From assembly GCF_024053505.1 (NCBI RefSeq), contig NZ_JAMXQS010000002.1, positions 248,001 to 312,000 of the forward strand: DNA of 64,000 nt, written 5' to 3'. The position numbers and the translations under genes are program-made. The notes beneath the pieces were generated by a model, which was not told the origin of the DNA, ran no database searches, and was given only the letters and a program-made list of their open reading frames with translations. This stretch comes from Mesorhizobium liriopis (GTDB taxonomy: Bacteria; Pseudomonadota; Alphaproteobacteria; Rhizobiales; Rhizobiaceae). This document shows, piece after piece, positions 34,844 through 43,175 of this stretch. Every line of letters starts with the position of its first letter. The first letter of the stretch is position 1.

Positions 34844-35671
34844 TCAGCCCTGGCGGGCCTTGCCGACGGAAATCACCAAGGTCATGGCGAGCGCCATCGT
34901 CGCGGCCAGCGAGCGGAAGCCGGCATGGTCGGCTTCGGGAACCTCGAACCATTCCGACGCAAACTCCGTCAGCGGCGAGAAGACGCTGTCTGTGATTGCG
35001 ATGATGGGCGTCTTCGCGCGTGCGAGCAGCCGAACATCATCGACTGTGGCTGCCGCATAGGGCGAGAAGCTGACGGTGAGAGCGGCATCGCGTGGCGTCG
35101 CGAGCTCGAGCACATCCGCATCGAGCCCTGCGGCCGAATCGATCAATCGATAGGGGATCCGCAGCTTTCCCAACGCATAGGCGACGGAGCTTGCCACCGG
35201 ATATGACCGTCTGCGTGCGATGATATAGATGGTTTCGGCATTCGCCAGGATATCGACGGCACGCGAAAGCCGCGCGCCATCCGCCCTCACCAGGAGATTT
35301 TCGAGCGACTGGACGGAAGCCGCGACATAGCCGTCGAGAATGTGGCGGGACCCATCGTCGTCCGGACCAGCCCGAAGCGCCACCAATCTTTCGTCATAGG
35401 AAACCGTGCGCTCGCGCAGGCGGGTGCGAAACACGGCCTGCAGGCTCGTGAAGCCATCGAAGCCGAGATGCTGGGCGAAGCGAACCAGCGTGGAGGGCGG
35501 CACGCCAGAGGATGCGGCGATCGAGGCGACAGTGCCGAAGGCGATCTCATCGGGGTTGTCGATGGCATAGGTCGCCACTTGGGCGATGCGCTTGGGCAGT
35601 TTGCGATGCTCTTCGAGAACCGCTTCGCGAAGCGACTCATATGTCTGCGGTTGGGCCGAAATCTCGTTCAA
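34844..35671 (-). CDS. RpiR/MurR family transcriptional regulator
   Basis: A protein of about 275 residues. It has an N-terminal HTH-6 domain (LPKRIAQVATYAIDNPDEIAFGTVASIAASSGVPPSTLVRFAQHLGFDGF in outline) and a C-terminal SIS domain (AETIYIIARRRSYPVASSVAYAL, DAALTVSFSPYAAATVDDVRLLARAKTPIIAITD) that senses a phosphosugar-like effector. Starts are TTG codons: 35671 behind GAGAG is preferred, and 35713 is possible but lies inside an inverted repeat. It is divergent from a Gfo/Idh/MocA dehydrogenase 123 bases away, which fits control of cyclitol or sugar catabolism. Confidence 0.85.
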   Translation of the reverse strand: MNEISAQPQTYESLREAVLEEHRKLPKRIAQVATYAIDNPDEIAFGTVASIAASSGVPPSTLVRFAQHLGFDGFTSLQAVFRTRLRERTVSYDERLVALRAGPDDDGSRHILDGYVAASVQSLENLLVRADGARLSRAVDILANAETIYIIARRRSYPVASSVAYALGKLRIPYRLIDSAAGLDADVLELATPRDAALTVSFSPYAAATVDDVRLLARAKTPIIAITDSVFSPLTEFASEWFEVPEADHAGFRSLAATMALAMTLVISVGKARQG

Positions 35672-35706
35672 CTGGTTCTCTCGTTTCGCGGTTTGACGAA
35701 AATCGC

Positions 35707-35730
35707 GGTTCAACTATACGAGAATGAACC
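35707..35730. promoter_or_regulatory. Candidate RpiR operator
   Basis: A perfect inverted repeat, GGTTCA-N12-TGAACC, lies in the divergent region between the RpiR-type regulator and the dehydrogenase at 35795. Related half-sites (TGGTTCTCTCG at 35673-35683) are close by. The position suits autoregulation and control of the dehydrogenase; binding is inferred. Confidence 0.4.
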
Positions 35731-35794
35731 ATTTGTTTCGCAGTGTGAAGGTCGGCTCACGATTCGACCCTGCATGATGCGAGGGGGGGGAAAC

Positions 35795-36904
35795 ATGATC
35801 GGCGTCGGTTTGATCGGCACGGGCTATATGGGCAAGTGCCATGCGATAGCGTGGAATGGCGTGCGCACGGTTTTCGGCGACGTGCCCGAGATCAGACTGG
35901 TGCATCTGGGCGAAGCGGACCAAGCGCTTGCCGACAGGCGTGCGGGCGAGTTCGGTTTCGGCCGTGCATCGGGCGATTGGCGCCGCGTGATCGAGGACCC
36001 CGAGGTGACGGTGGTCTCGATCACCACGCCCAATCAGTTCCATGCCGAGATGGCAGTTGCCGCACTCGAAGCGGGCAAGCACGTGTGGTGCGAAAAGCCG
36101 ATGGCGACGAGCTTGGCGAATGCCGCGCGCATGAAAGACGCCGCTCAGGCCTCGGGCAGAGTGGCGGCACTGGGCTACAACTACATTCAGAGCCCCGCGA
36201 TCCGCCTGATCGGCCGGTTGCTCGAGGCGGGCAGGATCGGATCCGTCAATCATCTGCGCATCGAGATGGACGAGGATTTCATGGCCGATCCGTCCGCCCC
36301 GTTCGGGCTCAAGCACGGCAAGGCGTCGGGTTATGGGGCGCTGGACGATTTCGCCGTGCATCCGCTTTCGTTGGTCAGCCAGCTTTTCGGCCGTGTGGCC
36401 ACCGTGCTCTGCGACATGAGCCGGCCCGTTGCCGAACGTCGTGACGCATCAGGTGCCTTGCGCGCGGTGGAAACCTTTGACGTTGCCTCCTGTCTCCTGA
36501 GGCTCGAAAACGGCGCGACCGGCACGCTGTGCGTCAACCGCGCCGCCTGGGGGCGCAAGGGACGCATCCAGATCCAGATCTTCGGCGCGCATGGCACGAT
36601 CGTGTTCGATCAGGAGCGCTTCAACGAGGTGCAGCTCTATCTTGCCGGCGACGATCCGGCGGAGCAGGGTTTCCGCACGATCCTCGCCGGGCCGGCGCAT
36701 GAACCCTATGGCGACTTCATTCCGGCGCCCGGCCATGGGCTGGGCTTCAACGATCTCAAGATCATCGAGGCGCATGAGCTGATCCGCCGTATCGGTGGCG
36801 AGACGGCAAGGCTCATCGACTTCGCGGAAGGGCTCGAGATCGAGCGGACGGTTCATGCCATGGCGCGCTCGCATGACGAACGGCGCTGGGTGGATGTGCG
36901 TTAG
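35795..36904 (+). CDS. Gfo/Idh/MocA family oxidoreductase
   Basis: A protein of 369 residues. The N-terminal Rossmann domain starts GVGLIGTGYMGKCHA (GxGxxG at residues 8-13), and the catalytic Lys is in WCEKPMATS. The C-terminal alpha/beta domain follows (YGALDDFAVHPLSLVSQLFG, with the Asp and His of the active-site region). The family oxidises sugars or cyclitols such as myo- or scyllo-inositol with NAD(P). It is divergent from RpiR and convergent with the LacI-type gene. Translation begins 4 bases after a run of eight G (35783-35790) that doubles as the ribosome site, an unusual arrangement. Confidence 0.85.
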   Translation: MIGVGLIGTGYMGKCHAIAWNGVRTVFGDVPEIRLVHLGEADQALADRRAGEFGFGRASGDWRRVIEDPEVTVVSITTPNQFHAEMAVAALEAGKHVWCEKPMATSLANAARMKDAAQASGRVAALGYNYIQSPAIRLIGRLLEAGRIGSVNHLRIEMDEDFMADPSAPFGLKHGKASGYGALDDFAVHPLSLVSQLFGRVATVLCDMSRPVAERRDASGALRAVETFDVASCLLRLENGATGTLCVNRAAWGRKGRIQIQIFGAHGTIVFDQERFNEVQLYLAGDDPAEQGFRTILAGPAHEPYGDFIPAPGHGLGFNDLKIIEAHELIRRIGGETARLIDFAEGLEIERTVHAMARSHDERRWVDVR

Positions 36905-36958
36905 GCCGAGGGGTTGCTAGGCGAAGCGGTTCCGCCGTGAAATCCAACGGAAGCCGTT

Positions 36959-37990
36959 TCAGACGTTCTCGCTCGTCATGAGATCGAACGGCACGAAGCG
37001 TTGGCCCGGCCCGCTGCGCTTGTGCTTTGCCGTCGCCTCATCGACGGCTTGAACGAGTTCGGCGCCAATCGCCGACACCCGCTCGGCGATTGTCATGGTC
37101 AGCGAGCCGTCCATCAGCATCGGCCGTGCAATCGTGGGCGCGTCGTTGGAAACGAGCGCGAGGCGGCGCTCGGGCGGCAGGCTTGCCGTGATCCGCGCAG
37201 CCCCCGCCGTTCCCCCGCCTGCCAGAAAGACGCCGACCAGATCATCCGTTTCGGCAAGAAGGTCGCGCAGCAGCGTTTCAGTCTTCTCCATGGACTCGTC
37301 GTTCACCAGCGTTTCCAGCACAGCGAAGTCGGGCGCATGCTCGCGCAGAAAGGAGCGCAGGCCGATCTCGCGCAATTCGTGGCCATGGAAGCGGTGGCTG
37401 CCCACAAGGATCGCGATCTTGCCAGGCTCACGGGCACAATGACTGAGCGTCCATCCCGCCATCCGGCCCGCACGACGATTATCGACCCCGATATAGGCCG
37501 TGCGATGGGCCGGGGCGCAGTCGGAAAGCAGGGTGAAGACCGGTGTGCCATCGGCCTCGATCTGCGACACCGCGCTCGCGATCAGGGGATGGTCCGGGCT
37601 CACCATCGCCACCGCATCCGCCTTTTTAGCAAGGCGCTGAAGGCGTGAAGCGATCTCGTCGGGGTCGTGCGTCAGCCAGTAGTCGAAATTGACGGATGCG
37701 CGAAACAGCGGCGTGTTGACGAGAGCAATGCGCAATTCATCGGTGAAGAGCTGGTAGAAAGGGTCTTGCGGCGCCTGAAGCAGGATCCCGATCGACACCG
37801 CCTTCAAGCTGTTTCTTTGGCGCGACTGGATCAGGCCCGAGGCGTGGAAGCTGATGAGGTTGGCCGCCGTGCTGACGCGTTCCACCGTCTCGCTGCGCAC
37901 CGGCGTCGAACCGCTCAGCACACGGTTGACGGTTGCCACGCTGACCCCTGCCGCTGCCGCAAGGTCGGCGATCGTCGGACGCTGCACCAA
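36959..37990 (-). CDS. LacI family transcriptional regulator
   Basis: A protein of about 343 residues. The N-terminal HTH is RPTIADLAAAAGVSVATVNRVLSGS, followed by a periplasmic-binding-protein-like effector domain (FYQLFTDELRIAL, AYIGVDNRRAGRMAGWTL, LAGGGTAGAARI). The start is taken as TTG at 37990 (GTG at 37987 is equally possible) because GGAG lies 7 bases upstream and the HTH then begins within five residues, as is normal for LacI proteins; ATG at 38026 would add an atypical leader. It is divergent from the mocD-type gene and probably controls the whole oxygenase and uptake block. Confidence 0.88.
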   Translation of the reverse strand: MVQRPTIADLAAAAGVSVATVNRVLSGSTPVRSETVERVSTAANLISFHASGLIQSRQRNSLKAVSIGILLQAPQDPFYQLFTDELRIALVNTPLFRASVNFDYWLTHDPDEIASRLQRLAKKADAVAMVSPDHPLIASAVSQIEADGTPVFTLLSDCAPAHRTAYIGVDNRRAGRMAGWTLSHCAREPGKIAILVGSHRFHGHELREIGLRSFLREHAPDFAVLETLVNDESMEKTETLLRDLLAETDDLVGVFLAGGGTAGAARITASLPPERRLALVSNDAPTIARPMLMDGSLTMTIAERVSAIGAELVQAVDEATAKHKRSGPGQRFVPFDLMTSENV

Positions 37991-38027
37991 TCCCGTTCTC
38001 CACACATTCCTAATTTGATGATACATT

Positions 38028-38066
38028 ATGACACTAAATTTGTGTCATGTCTTGAGATTTGTCTCA
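38028..38066. promoter_or_regulatory. Candidate LacI-type operators before mocD
   Basis: Two dyads lie side by side in the divergent promoter region. One is ATGACAC-N7-GTGTCAT (38028-38048, perfect 7-bp arms); the other is TGAGA-TTTG-TCTCA (38053-38066). The second overlaps a possible -35 element, TTGAGA. They are the best candidates for binding of the neighbouring LacI-type regulator. Confidence 0.5.
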
Positions 38067-38120
38067 TTTCTCTGTAGGAAGCGGGCTTCGGAATGCAGTC
38101 TTTCTCCCTGGGAGGTTGGG

Positions 38121-39230
38121 ATGTCTGCCGTTTCTTTTTCTTCGGATTTTGTGAAGCGCGACTACAGCCTCACTGGCCCTTCTGCGCGTTCGGCGGTTGA
38201 GACCGGCCTGGCATCGGCCGAGTGGTATCACACCGAAATCCCGCGCAAGGCGATGAAGGAACTGATGCAGCGTTCGGATGGCCCGGCCATTCGCGACACT
38301 GTGCTTTGGTTGTCGCTTCTGGTTGTGACCGCCGCCGCCGGGATTTTCTTCTGGGGCAGCTGGTGGGCCGTCCCCTTCTTTTTCGCCTATGGCGCGCTTT
38401 ATGGCTCGGCGTCCGATGCGCGCTGGCACGAATGCGGCCACGGCACGGCCTTCAAGACGCGCTGGATGAACGATGCCGTTTATCAGATCGCGTCCTTCAT
38501 GGTGATGCGCAACCCGGTGACGTGGCGCTGGAGCCATGCGCGCCATCACACGGATACGATCATCGTCGGCCGCGATGCCGAGATCGCCGTGATGCGTCCG
38601 CCGGACCTTTTTCGCCTCGCAGCCAACTTCTTCGGCATCTTCGATGTCTGGTATGGCATGAAGGCATTGATCGCCAACGCTTTCGGCGTGCTCTCGGCGG
38701 ACGAGAAGGATTTCATCCCCGAGATGGAGCGCCGGAAGGCGATCAATGCGGCGCGCGTTCATGTGGCGATCTATGCCGCAGCCGTGCTGGCCGCCCTCGG
38801 CTTCGGCTCGTGGCTGCCTCTGGTTCTGATCGGCGGTCCGCGCCTTTACGGTTGCTGGCACATGGTGATGGTCGGCCTGCTTCAGCATGGCGGTTTGGCC
38901 GACAATGTAAACGACCATCGCCTCAACTCGCGCACCGTCTACATGAACCCGGTCAGCCGCTTTCTCTACATGAACATGAACTATCATGTGGAGCACCACA
39001 TGTTCCCGATGGTGCCGTTCCATGCGCTGCCCAGGCTGCATGAAATGATCAAGCATGACCTGCCTGCGCCCAACACCTCGATCCTCGACGGTTACCGCGA
39101 GATGCTGCCGGCCTTTCTGCGCCAGCTCCGCAACGAGGATTACTTCCTCAAGCGCGAACTGCCCGCGACCGCCAAGCCCTACCGCGAGGAGTTCCACCGC
39201 GAGGATTCCGTTCCGATCGCCGCGGAATAA
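38121..39230 (+). CDS. mocD: Membrane di-iron oxygenase/fatty acid desaturase family (MocD-like)
   Basis: An integral membrane protein of 369 residues with helices near 60-98 and 210-240. The three histidine boxes of the desaturase/alkane hydroxylase superfamily are complete: HECGH (103-107), HARHH (139-143) and HVEHH (289-293), with an extra conserved His in QHGG (256). Such enzymes activate O2 on a di-iron centre. The next two genes encode a Rieske ferredoxin and an FAD ferredoxin reductase, the same trio as mocD-mocE-mocF of Sinorhizobium meliloti, a ferredoxin oxygenase system needed for rhizopine (3-O-methyl-scyllo-inosamine) use. O-demethylation of a related cyclitol is inferred. GGGAGG precedes the ATG. 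Confidence 0.8.
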   Translation: MSAVSFSSDFVKRDYSLTGPSARSAVETGLASAEWYHTEIPRKAMKELMQRSDGPAIRDTVLWLSLLVVTAAAGIFFWGSWWAVPFFFAYGALYGSASDARWHECGHGTAFKTRWMNDAVYQIASFMVMRNPVTWRWSHARHHTDTIIVGRDAEIAVMRPPDLFRLAANFFGIFDVWYGMKALIANAFGVLSADEKDFIPEMERRKAINAARVHVAIYAAAVLAALGFGSWLPLVLIGGPRLYGCWHMVMVGLLQHGGLADNVNDHRLNSRTVYMNPVSRFLYMNMNYHVEHHMFPMVPFHALPRLHEMIKHDLPAPNTSILDGYREMLPAFLRQLRNEDYFLKRELPATAKPYREEFHREDSVPIAAE

Positions 39231-39286
39231 AAGTCGATAAGGCAGACGGGCACGGGAGGTGCCGGTGCGAGCCAGGGAGGAAAAGA

Positions 39287-39601
39287 ATGGCCGGCTGGAT
39301 CGAAGCCTGCGGGGCGGACGATGTGGACGAGGAGGATGTGATCCGCTTCGACCATGAAGGCCGCACCTTCGCCATCTATCGCTCGCCCGATGACGAGTAT
39401 TTCGCGACCGACGGGCTTTGCACGCATGAGAAGATCCATCTGGCCGATGGGCTTGTGATGGACGACATCATCGAATGCCCCAAGCACAATGGCCGCTTCA
39501 ACTACAAGACGGGCCAAGCCAAGGGCGCGCCGGTCTGCGTCAACCTCAAGACCTATCCGGTCAAGGTCGAGGGCGGGCAGGTTTTCGTGCAGATTGACTG
39601 A
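39287..39601 (+). CDS. mocE: Rieske [2Fe-2S] ferredoxin, MocE family
   Basis: A protein of 104 residues. The Rieske cluster ligands are Cys45-X-His47 and Cys64-X2-His67 (CTH and CPKH, with 16 residues between), the standard pattern. It is soluble with no transmembrane leader, so it works as an electron carrier rather than an oxygenase subunit. It sits between the membrane oxygenase and the FAD reductase and should pass electrons from the latter to the former. The start at 39287 follows a strong GGAGG. Confidence 0.88.
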   Translation: MAGWIEACGADDVDEEDVIRFDHEGRTFAIYRSPDDEYFATDGLCTHEKIHLADGLVMDDIIECPKHNGRFNYKTGQAKGAPVCVNLKTYPVKVEGGQVFVQID

Positions 39602-39677
39602 ACCCTGAGCATGCCTTGGCTGGCCCATGAGAGGGTCTGGCCAGGAGATGGGTCGATCGTCCGGGAGGAGGGCGTTG

Positions 39678-40955
39678 ATGGCATCCGACAAGAGCGCGTC
39701 CGGCCCGCAGGGCATGGTGATCGTGGGTGCGGGCGAATGCGGCATTCGTGCCGCCATGGCGCTGCGCGAGGAAGGTTATGGCGGGCCGGTCACGCTGATC
39801 GGCGCCGAACCCCATTTGCCCTATGAGCGCCCGCCGCTGTCCAAGGCGGTGCTCCTAGGTGACGACGCGCCATCGCCAAAGACCATCGCGAACGAGGCGC
39901 GGCTTTTCGAGGCGGCGGTGCTGCATCTCAGTTCGGTCACCGCAACGGGCATCGACCGTGAAGCCAAGAGCGTTTCGCTGAGCAACGGCAGAGGCCTTCA
40001 CTACAGCAAGCTGCTCTTGGCCACGGGAGCCGACCCGCGCCCTTACGCGCTTGCCGAAGGCCTTTCCCACGTCTTCACCTTGCGCACCTTCGACGACGCG
40101 CTCGCCATCCGCTCGCGGCTCGGGCCGGGGTGTCGTCTGGCCATCATCGGTGGTGGCTTCATCGGGCTCGAACTGGCTGCCGCTGCCCGGACGCGGCGTG
40201 CCGATGTGACGGTGATCGAGGCCGCGCCGCGCATTCTGGGGCGCGCCGTGCCCACTGAGATCGCGCAAGTGATCCATGCCCGTCATGCGCGCGAAGGCGT
40301 GCGCATTCTGGTCGGCGCTGCCATCGCGGATATGAAGGAGCAGAACGGCGGCATCCTGATTAAGCTGCAGCCTGCTTTAAAGGACGAGGCGGGTCCATCC
40401 GCAGTGCAAGCCGATCTGGTCGTGGTTGGCATCGGCGCGCAGCCCAACACGGCGCTCGCTGAAGCGGCAGGGCTCACTGTGGAGAACGGGATCGCGGTCG
40501 ACGCTCACCTGCGTACCTCAGATCCCGATATCTTTGCTGCCGGCGACTGCTGTTCCTTTCCGCTTGCCTATCAGGATGGCCGGCGCGTGCGCCTCGAGGC
40601 TTGGCGCAACGCGCAGGAGCAGGGAACGCTCGCGGCCCGCAACATGCTGGGCGGCAGGCAAGCCCACGTCGCCGTGCCATGGTTCTGGTCGGACCAGTAT
40701 GATCTCGGCCTGCAGATGGCCGGGCTGGCGGACCGCGCGACGCAAGTGGTCCGCCGCGACCTCGGCTCCGAGAGTTTCCTGCTTTTCCATCTCGATGCCG
40801 AGGGCCGGTTGGTGGCCGCGAGCGGGATCGGGCCGGGCACGAGCATCGCCAGAGATATTCGCCTGGCCGAAATGATGATCGCACGCGGGGCGCGCCCCGA
40901 TCCGCTGAAGCTGGCGAATGCCGAGAGCAAATTGAAGGCGCTGTTGGCGGCCTGA
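39678..40955 (+). CDS. mocF: FAD-dependent ferredoxin reductase (MocF-like)
   Basis: A protein of 425 residues of the pyridine nucleotide-disulphide oxidoreductase type found in Rieske and P450 systems. The FAD motif is VIVGAGECGIRAAMALREEG, with LPYERPPLSKAVLLG after it; the NAD motif is LAIIGGGFIGLELAAAA and the second FAD site is IFAAGDCCSF. A reductase-specific C-terminal domain contains PWFWSDQYDLGLQMAG. It would oxidise NAD(P)H and reduce the adjacent MocE-type ferredoxin. ATG at 39678 is chosen because GGGAGGAG lies 7 bases upstream; an earlier in-frame ATG at 39627 lacks such a site. Confidence 0.85.
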   Translation: MASDKSASGPQGMVIVGAGECGIRAAMALREEGYGGPVTLIGAEPHLPYERPPLSKAVLLGDDAPSPKTIANEARLFEAAVLHLSSVTATGIDREAKSVSLSNGRGLHYSKLLLATGADPRPYALAEGLSHVFTLRTFDDALAIRSRLGPGCRLAIIGGGFIGLELAAAARTRRADVTVIEAAPRILGRAVPTEIAQVIHARHAREGVRILVGAAIADMKEQNGGILIKLQPALKDEAGPSAVQADLVVVGIGAQPNTALAEAAGLTVENGIAVDAHLRTSDPDIFAAGDCCSFPLAYQDGRRVRLEAWRNAQEQGTLAARNMLGGRQAHVAVPWFWSDQYDLGLQMAGLADRATQVVRRDLGSESFLLFHLDAEGRLVAASGIGPGTSIARDIRLAEMMIARGARPDPLKLANAESKLKALLAA

Positions 40956-40973
40956 AACCGAAGGGGAGAGTTG

Positions 40974-41777
40974 ATGGGGCAGAGGCCGACGGTTGCCGAT
41001 ATCCGCGCGATGAAGGGGCGGCATCAATACACGATGCTGCGTGTGGAAACGCTGGACGAGCTCGCGGCGGCCGAGAAGGCCGGCGTCGAAATGGTGTCGG
41101 TGCCGCCCACGATGATGGTCCTGCCGCATTTTCGCGAGATCGCGCCGAGCCTGTTCGCGGTTCCGGGCGAGAACTTCTATGAGATCGGCACGGCCGACGA
41201 TTTCGTGCGCTGGGCTTTTCGCATGCTGAAAGCCGGTGCCGATGCGGTTTATTGCTCGGCCGGTTTTGCGACCGTCAGGCGGCTCGCCGACGACAATGTT
41301 CCGGTGATCGGCCATGTCGGGCTGATCCCTTCTCGTGCCACCTGGACGGGCGGCTTCAAGGCGGTCGGCAAGACGGCCGACAGCGCCATGCAGATCTTCG
41401 AGGCGGTCAAGGCCTATGAGAAGGCGGGCGCCTTCGGGGCGGAGATCGAGGTCGTGCCCGCCGAGGTCGCCAGCGCCATCAGCGAGCGCACCTCGCTCTT
41501 TCTGGTGAGCATGGGTGCGGGCACGGGCTGTGACTGCCAGTATCTCTTCGCCGACGACGTGCTGGGACAGAACCGTGGCCACGTGCCCCGTCATGCCAAG
41601 CGCTATCGTGATTTCGCCACCGAGTTCGACCGTCTGCAAAACGAACGCGTGGCCGCATTCGCTGAATTCGTGTCGGATGTCCGGAGCGGCGCCTATCCCG
41701 AACAGCGCCACCTCGTAGGCCTGGATCGGACCGAAATGGAACGTTTCCTCCAACGCGTCGGCGCGTCTGATGGCTGA
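40974..41777 (+). CDS. PanB (ketopantoate hydroxymethyltransferase)-family protein without the canonical metal ligands
   Basis: A protein of 267 residues, the PanB length. The C-terminal half aligns clearly: VIGHVGLIPSRATWTGGFKAVGK (compare GHLGLTPQS...GGYK.QGR), AGAFGAEIEVVP retaining the catalytic Glu (159, E. coli Glu181), and DDVLGQNRGHVPRHAKRY. The metal ligands of real PanB are absent: the VGDSL Asp is replaced within SVPPTMM, the second Asp by Val (near 63), and the KIE segment reads YCS (93-95). It probably does not make ketopantoate. It follows mocF by 18 bases and closes the oxygenase operon, so a role in handling the oxygenase product or released C1 unit is possible but unproven. 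Confidence 0.7.
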   Translation: MGQRPTVADIRAMKGRHQYTMLRVETLDELAAAEKAGVEMVSVPPTMMVLPHFREIAPSLFAVPGENFYEIGTADDFVRWAFRMLKAGADAVYCSAGFATVRRLADDNVPVIGHVGLIPSRATWTGGFKAVGKTADSAMQIFEAVKAYEKAGAFGAEIEVVPAEVASAISERTSLFLVSMGAGTGCDCQYLFADDVLGQNRGHVPRHAKRYRDFATEFDRLQNERVAAFAEFVSDVRSGAYPEQRHLVGLDRTEMERFLQRVGASDG

Positions 41778-42168
41778 ACGAGGTGGCGCTCATTGGTCTT
41801 TCTGGAACAGGCCTCGACATTGGGCGCTCGTCGAAAGAAAAGATAAACCTATGATCGGAAACGGTTTTCGAAAGGCGCGGTGCGTTTGGAGCGGCTTAGA
41901 TGATGCTCAGGAATAAGGATACCGTTTGGCAGCTTTCACTGCCGCGACAGCCTGCATGTGAGCAAACTGCTTGACGCAATGATACGGTTGATAGAGTAAA
42001 TGTTTCATCAGGTCGGCGAATAGCGGATTGGTTCGAAGCCGGCCTGTCGAGCGGGAGTGGAGGCCTGCTCGCGGTCTTGGATGCGCCTGCAGCGGTGCAG
42101 GCATGTCGAGGTCGGAAGACGTCCTTGGTGGAACGGCTGGGTCGAGGACCCTTTGGAGGAGAACGACA
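41778..42168. other. Intergenic region of 391 bases before the ABC importer
   Basis: No credible gene. It contains a near-perfect LacI-like palindrome, CGGAAAC-G-GTTTTCG with one mismatch pair, at 41856-41870, and a possible promoter with TTGACG at 41971-41976 and TAGAGT about 15 bases on. A separate promoter for the transporter genes, controlled by the same or a second LacI-type repressor, is likely. Confidence 0.5.
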
Positions 42169-43110
42169 ATGAAGAAATTGCTTTTGGGAACCGCACTCGC
42201 CGTGCTCATGACGGGTGCTGCCCGCGCGGAAACGGTCGGCGTGTCGATGGCGCTGTTTGACGACAACTTCCTGACCGTGCTGCGCAACGGCATGCAGGAC
42301 TATGCCAAGACGCTCGACGGCGTGACGCTGCAGATCGAAGACGCGCAGAACGACGTCGCTAAGCAACAGAGCCAGATCCAGAATTTCATCGCAGCCGGCG
42401 TGGACGCCATCATCGTCAACCCCGTGGATACCGACGCGACGGCCGCCATGTCGAAGATCGCAGCGGATGCCAAGATTCCGCTGGTCTATGTCAACCGCCA
42501 GCCGGTGAACGTGGAAGACCTGCCGGACAACCAGGCTTTCGTGGCGTCCGACGAGAAGGAATCCGGCACGCTGGAAACCAAGGAAGTCTGTCGTTTGCTG
42601 AAGGAAGCCGGCAAGACCGAGGCCAACATCGTGGTGATGATGGGCGAGCTTTCCAACCAGGCGGCGCGCCAGCGCACGCAGGACATCCATGACGTGATCG
42701 CCACGCCCGAGTGCTCCTTCATGAAGATTGCCGAGGAGCAGACCGCCAACTGGTCCCGCCAGCAGGGTGCCGATCTGGTGACCAACTGGTTGTCCGCCGG
42801 CCTGCAGTTCGATGCGGTCGTCGCCAACAACGACGAAATGGCCATCGGCGCCATTCAGGCCCTCAAGGCTGCTGGAACCGACATGAAGAGCGTGATCATC
42901 GGCGGTGTCGATGCCACGCAGGATGCGCTGGCTTCCATGGAAGCGGGCGATCTCGACGTCACCGTGTTCCAGAACGCGGCGGGCCAGGGCAAGGGTTCGC
43001 TCGATGCCGCGCTCAAGCTCGCCAAGGGCGAGAAGGTGGAGCGCAAGGTCTATATTCCCTTCGAGTTGGTGACGCCCGCCAACCTGAAGGATTATCAGAG
43101 CAAGAACTGA
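42169..43110 (+). CDS. Sugar/cyclitol ABC transporter substrate-binding protein (RbsB/MocB type)
   Basis: A periplasmic protein of 313 residues with signal peptide [20 protein letters not shown]. The mature part shows the peripla_BP_4 pattern: [45 protein letters not shown] and [20 protein letters not shown]. It belongs to the ribose/inositol (CUT2) group, which also includes the rhizopine-binding protein MocB. Together with the following ATPase and permease it forms a complete importer. A strong GGAGGAG precedes the ATG. A stem-loop after the gene may raise its expression over the membrane components. Confidence 0.85.
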   Translation: MKKLLLGTALAVLMTGAARAETVGVSMALFDDNFLTVLRNGMQDYAKTLDGVTLQIEDAQNDVAKQQSQIQNFIAAGVDAIIVNPVDTDATAAMSKIAADAKIPLVYVNRQPVNVEDLPDNQAFVASDEKESGTLETKEVCRLLKEAGKTEANIVVMMGELSNQAARQRTQDIHDVIATPECSFMKIAEEQTANWSRQQGADLVTNWLSAGLQFDAVVANNDEMAIGAIQALKAAGTDMKSVIIGGVDATQDALASMEAGDLDVTVFQNAAGQGKGSLDAALKLAKGEKVERKVYIPFELVTPANLKDYQSKN

Positions 43111-43115
43111 CGACA

Positions 43116-43158
43116 GGGCCCGGCCGCGGCGAGAGCCACGCGCCGGGCTCTTTTCTTT
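43116..43158 (+). terminator. Intercistronic stem-loop after the binding-protein gene
   Basis: GCCCGGC (43118-43124) pairs with GCCGGGC (43142-43148), extended by two outer pairs, and is followed by TTTTCTTT from 43151. It looks like a partial terminator placed between the periplasmic component and the ATPase, a common way to give excess binding protein. Confidence 0.65.
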
Positions 43159-43175
43159 CCGCAAGGAGTGACGTC

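Noticed and set aside
36905-36958. Imperfect inverted repeat between convergent dehydrogenase and LacI-type genes
   Set aside because: Arms contain mismatches and no T-run follows; support for a terminator is too weak.
40974-41777. Annotation as functional ketopantoate hydroxymethyltransferase (panB)
   Set aside because: Key metal ligands are missing and the context is an oxygenase operon, not pantothenate synthesis.
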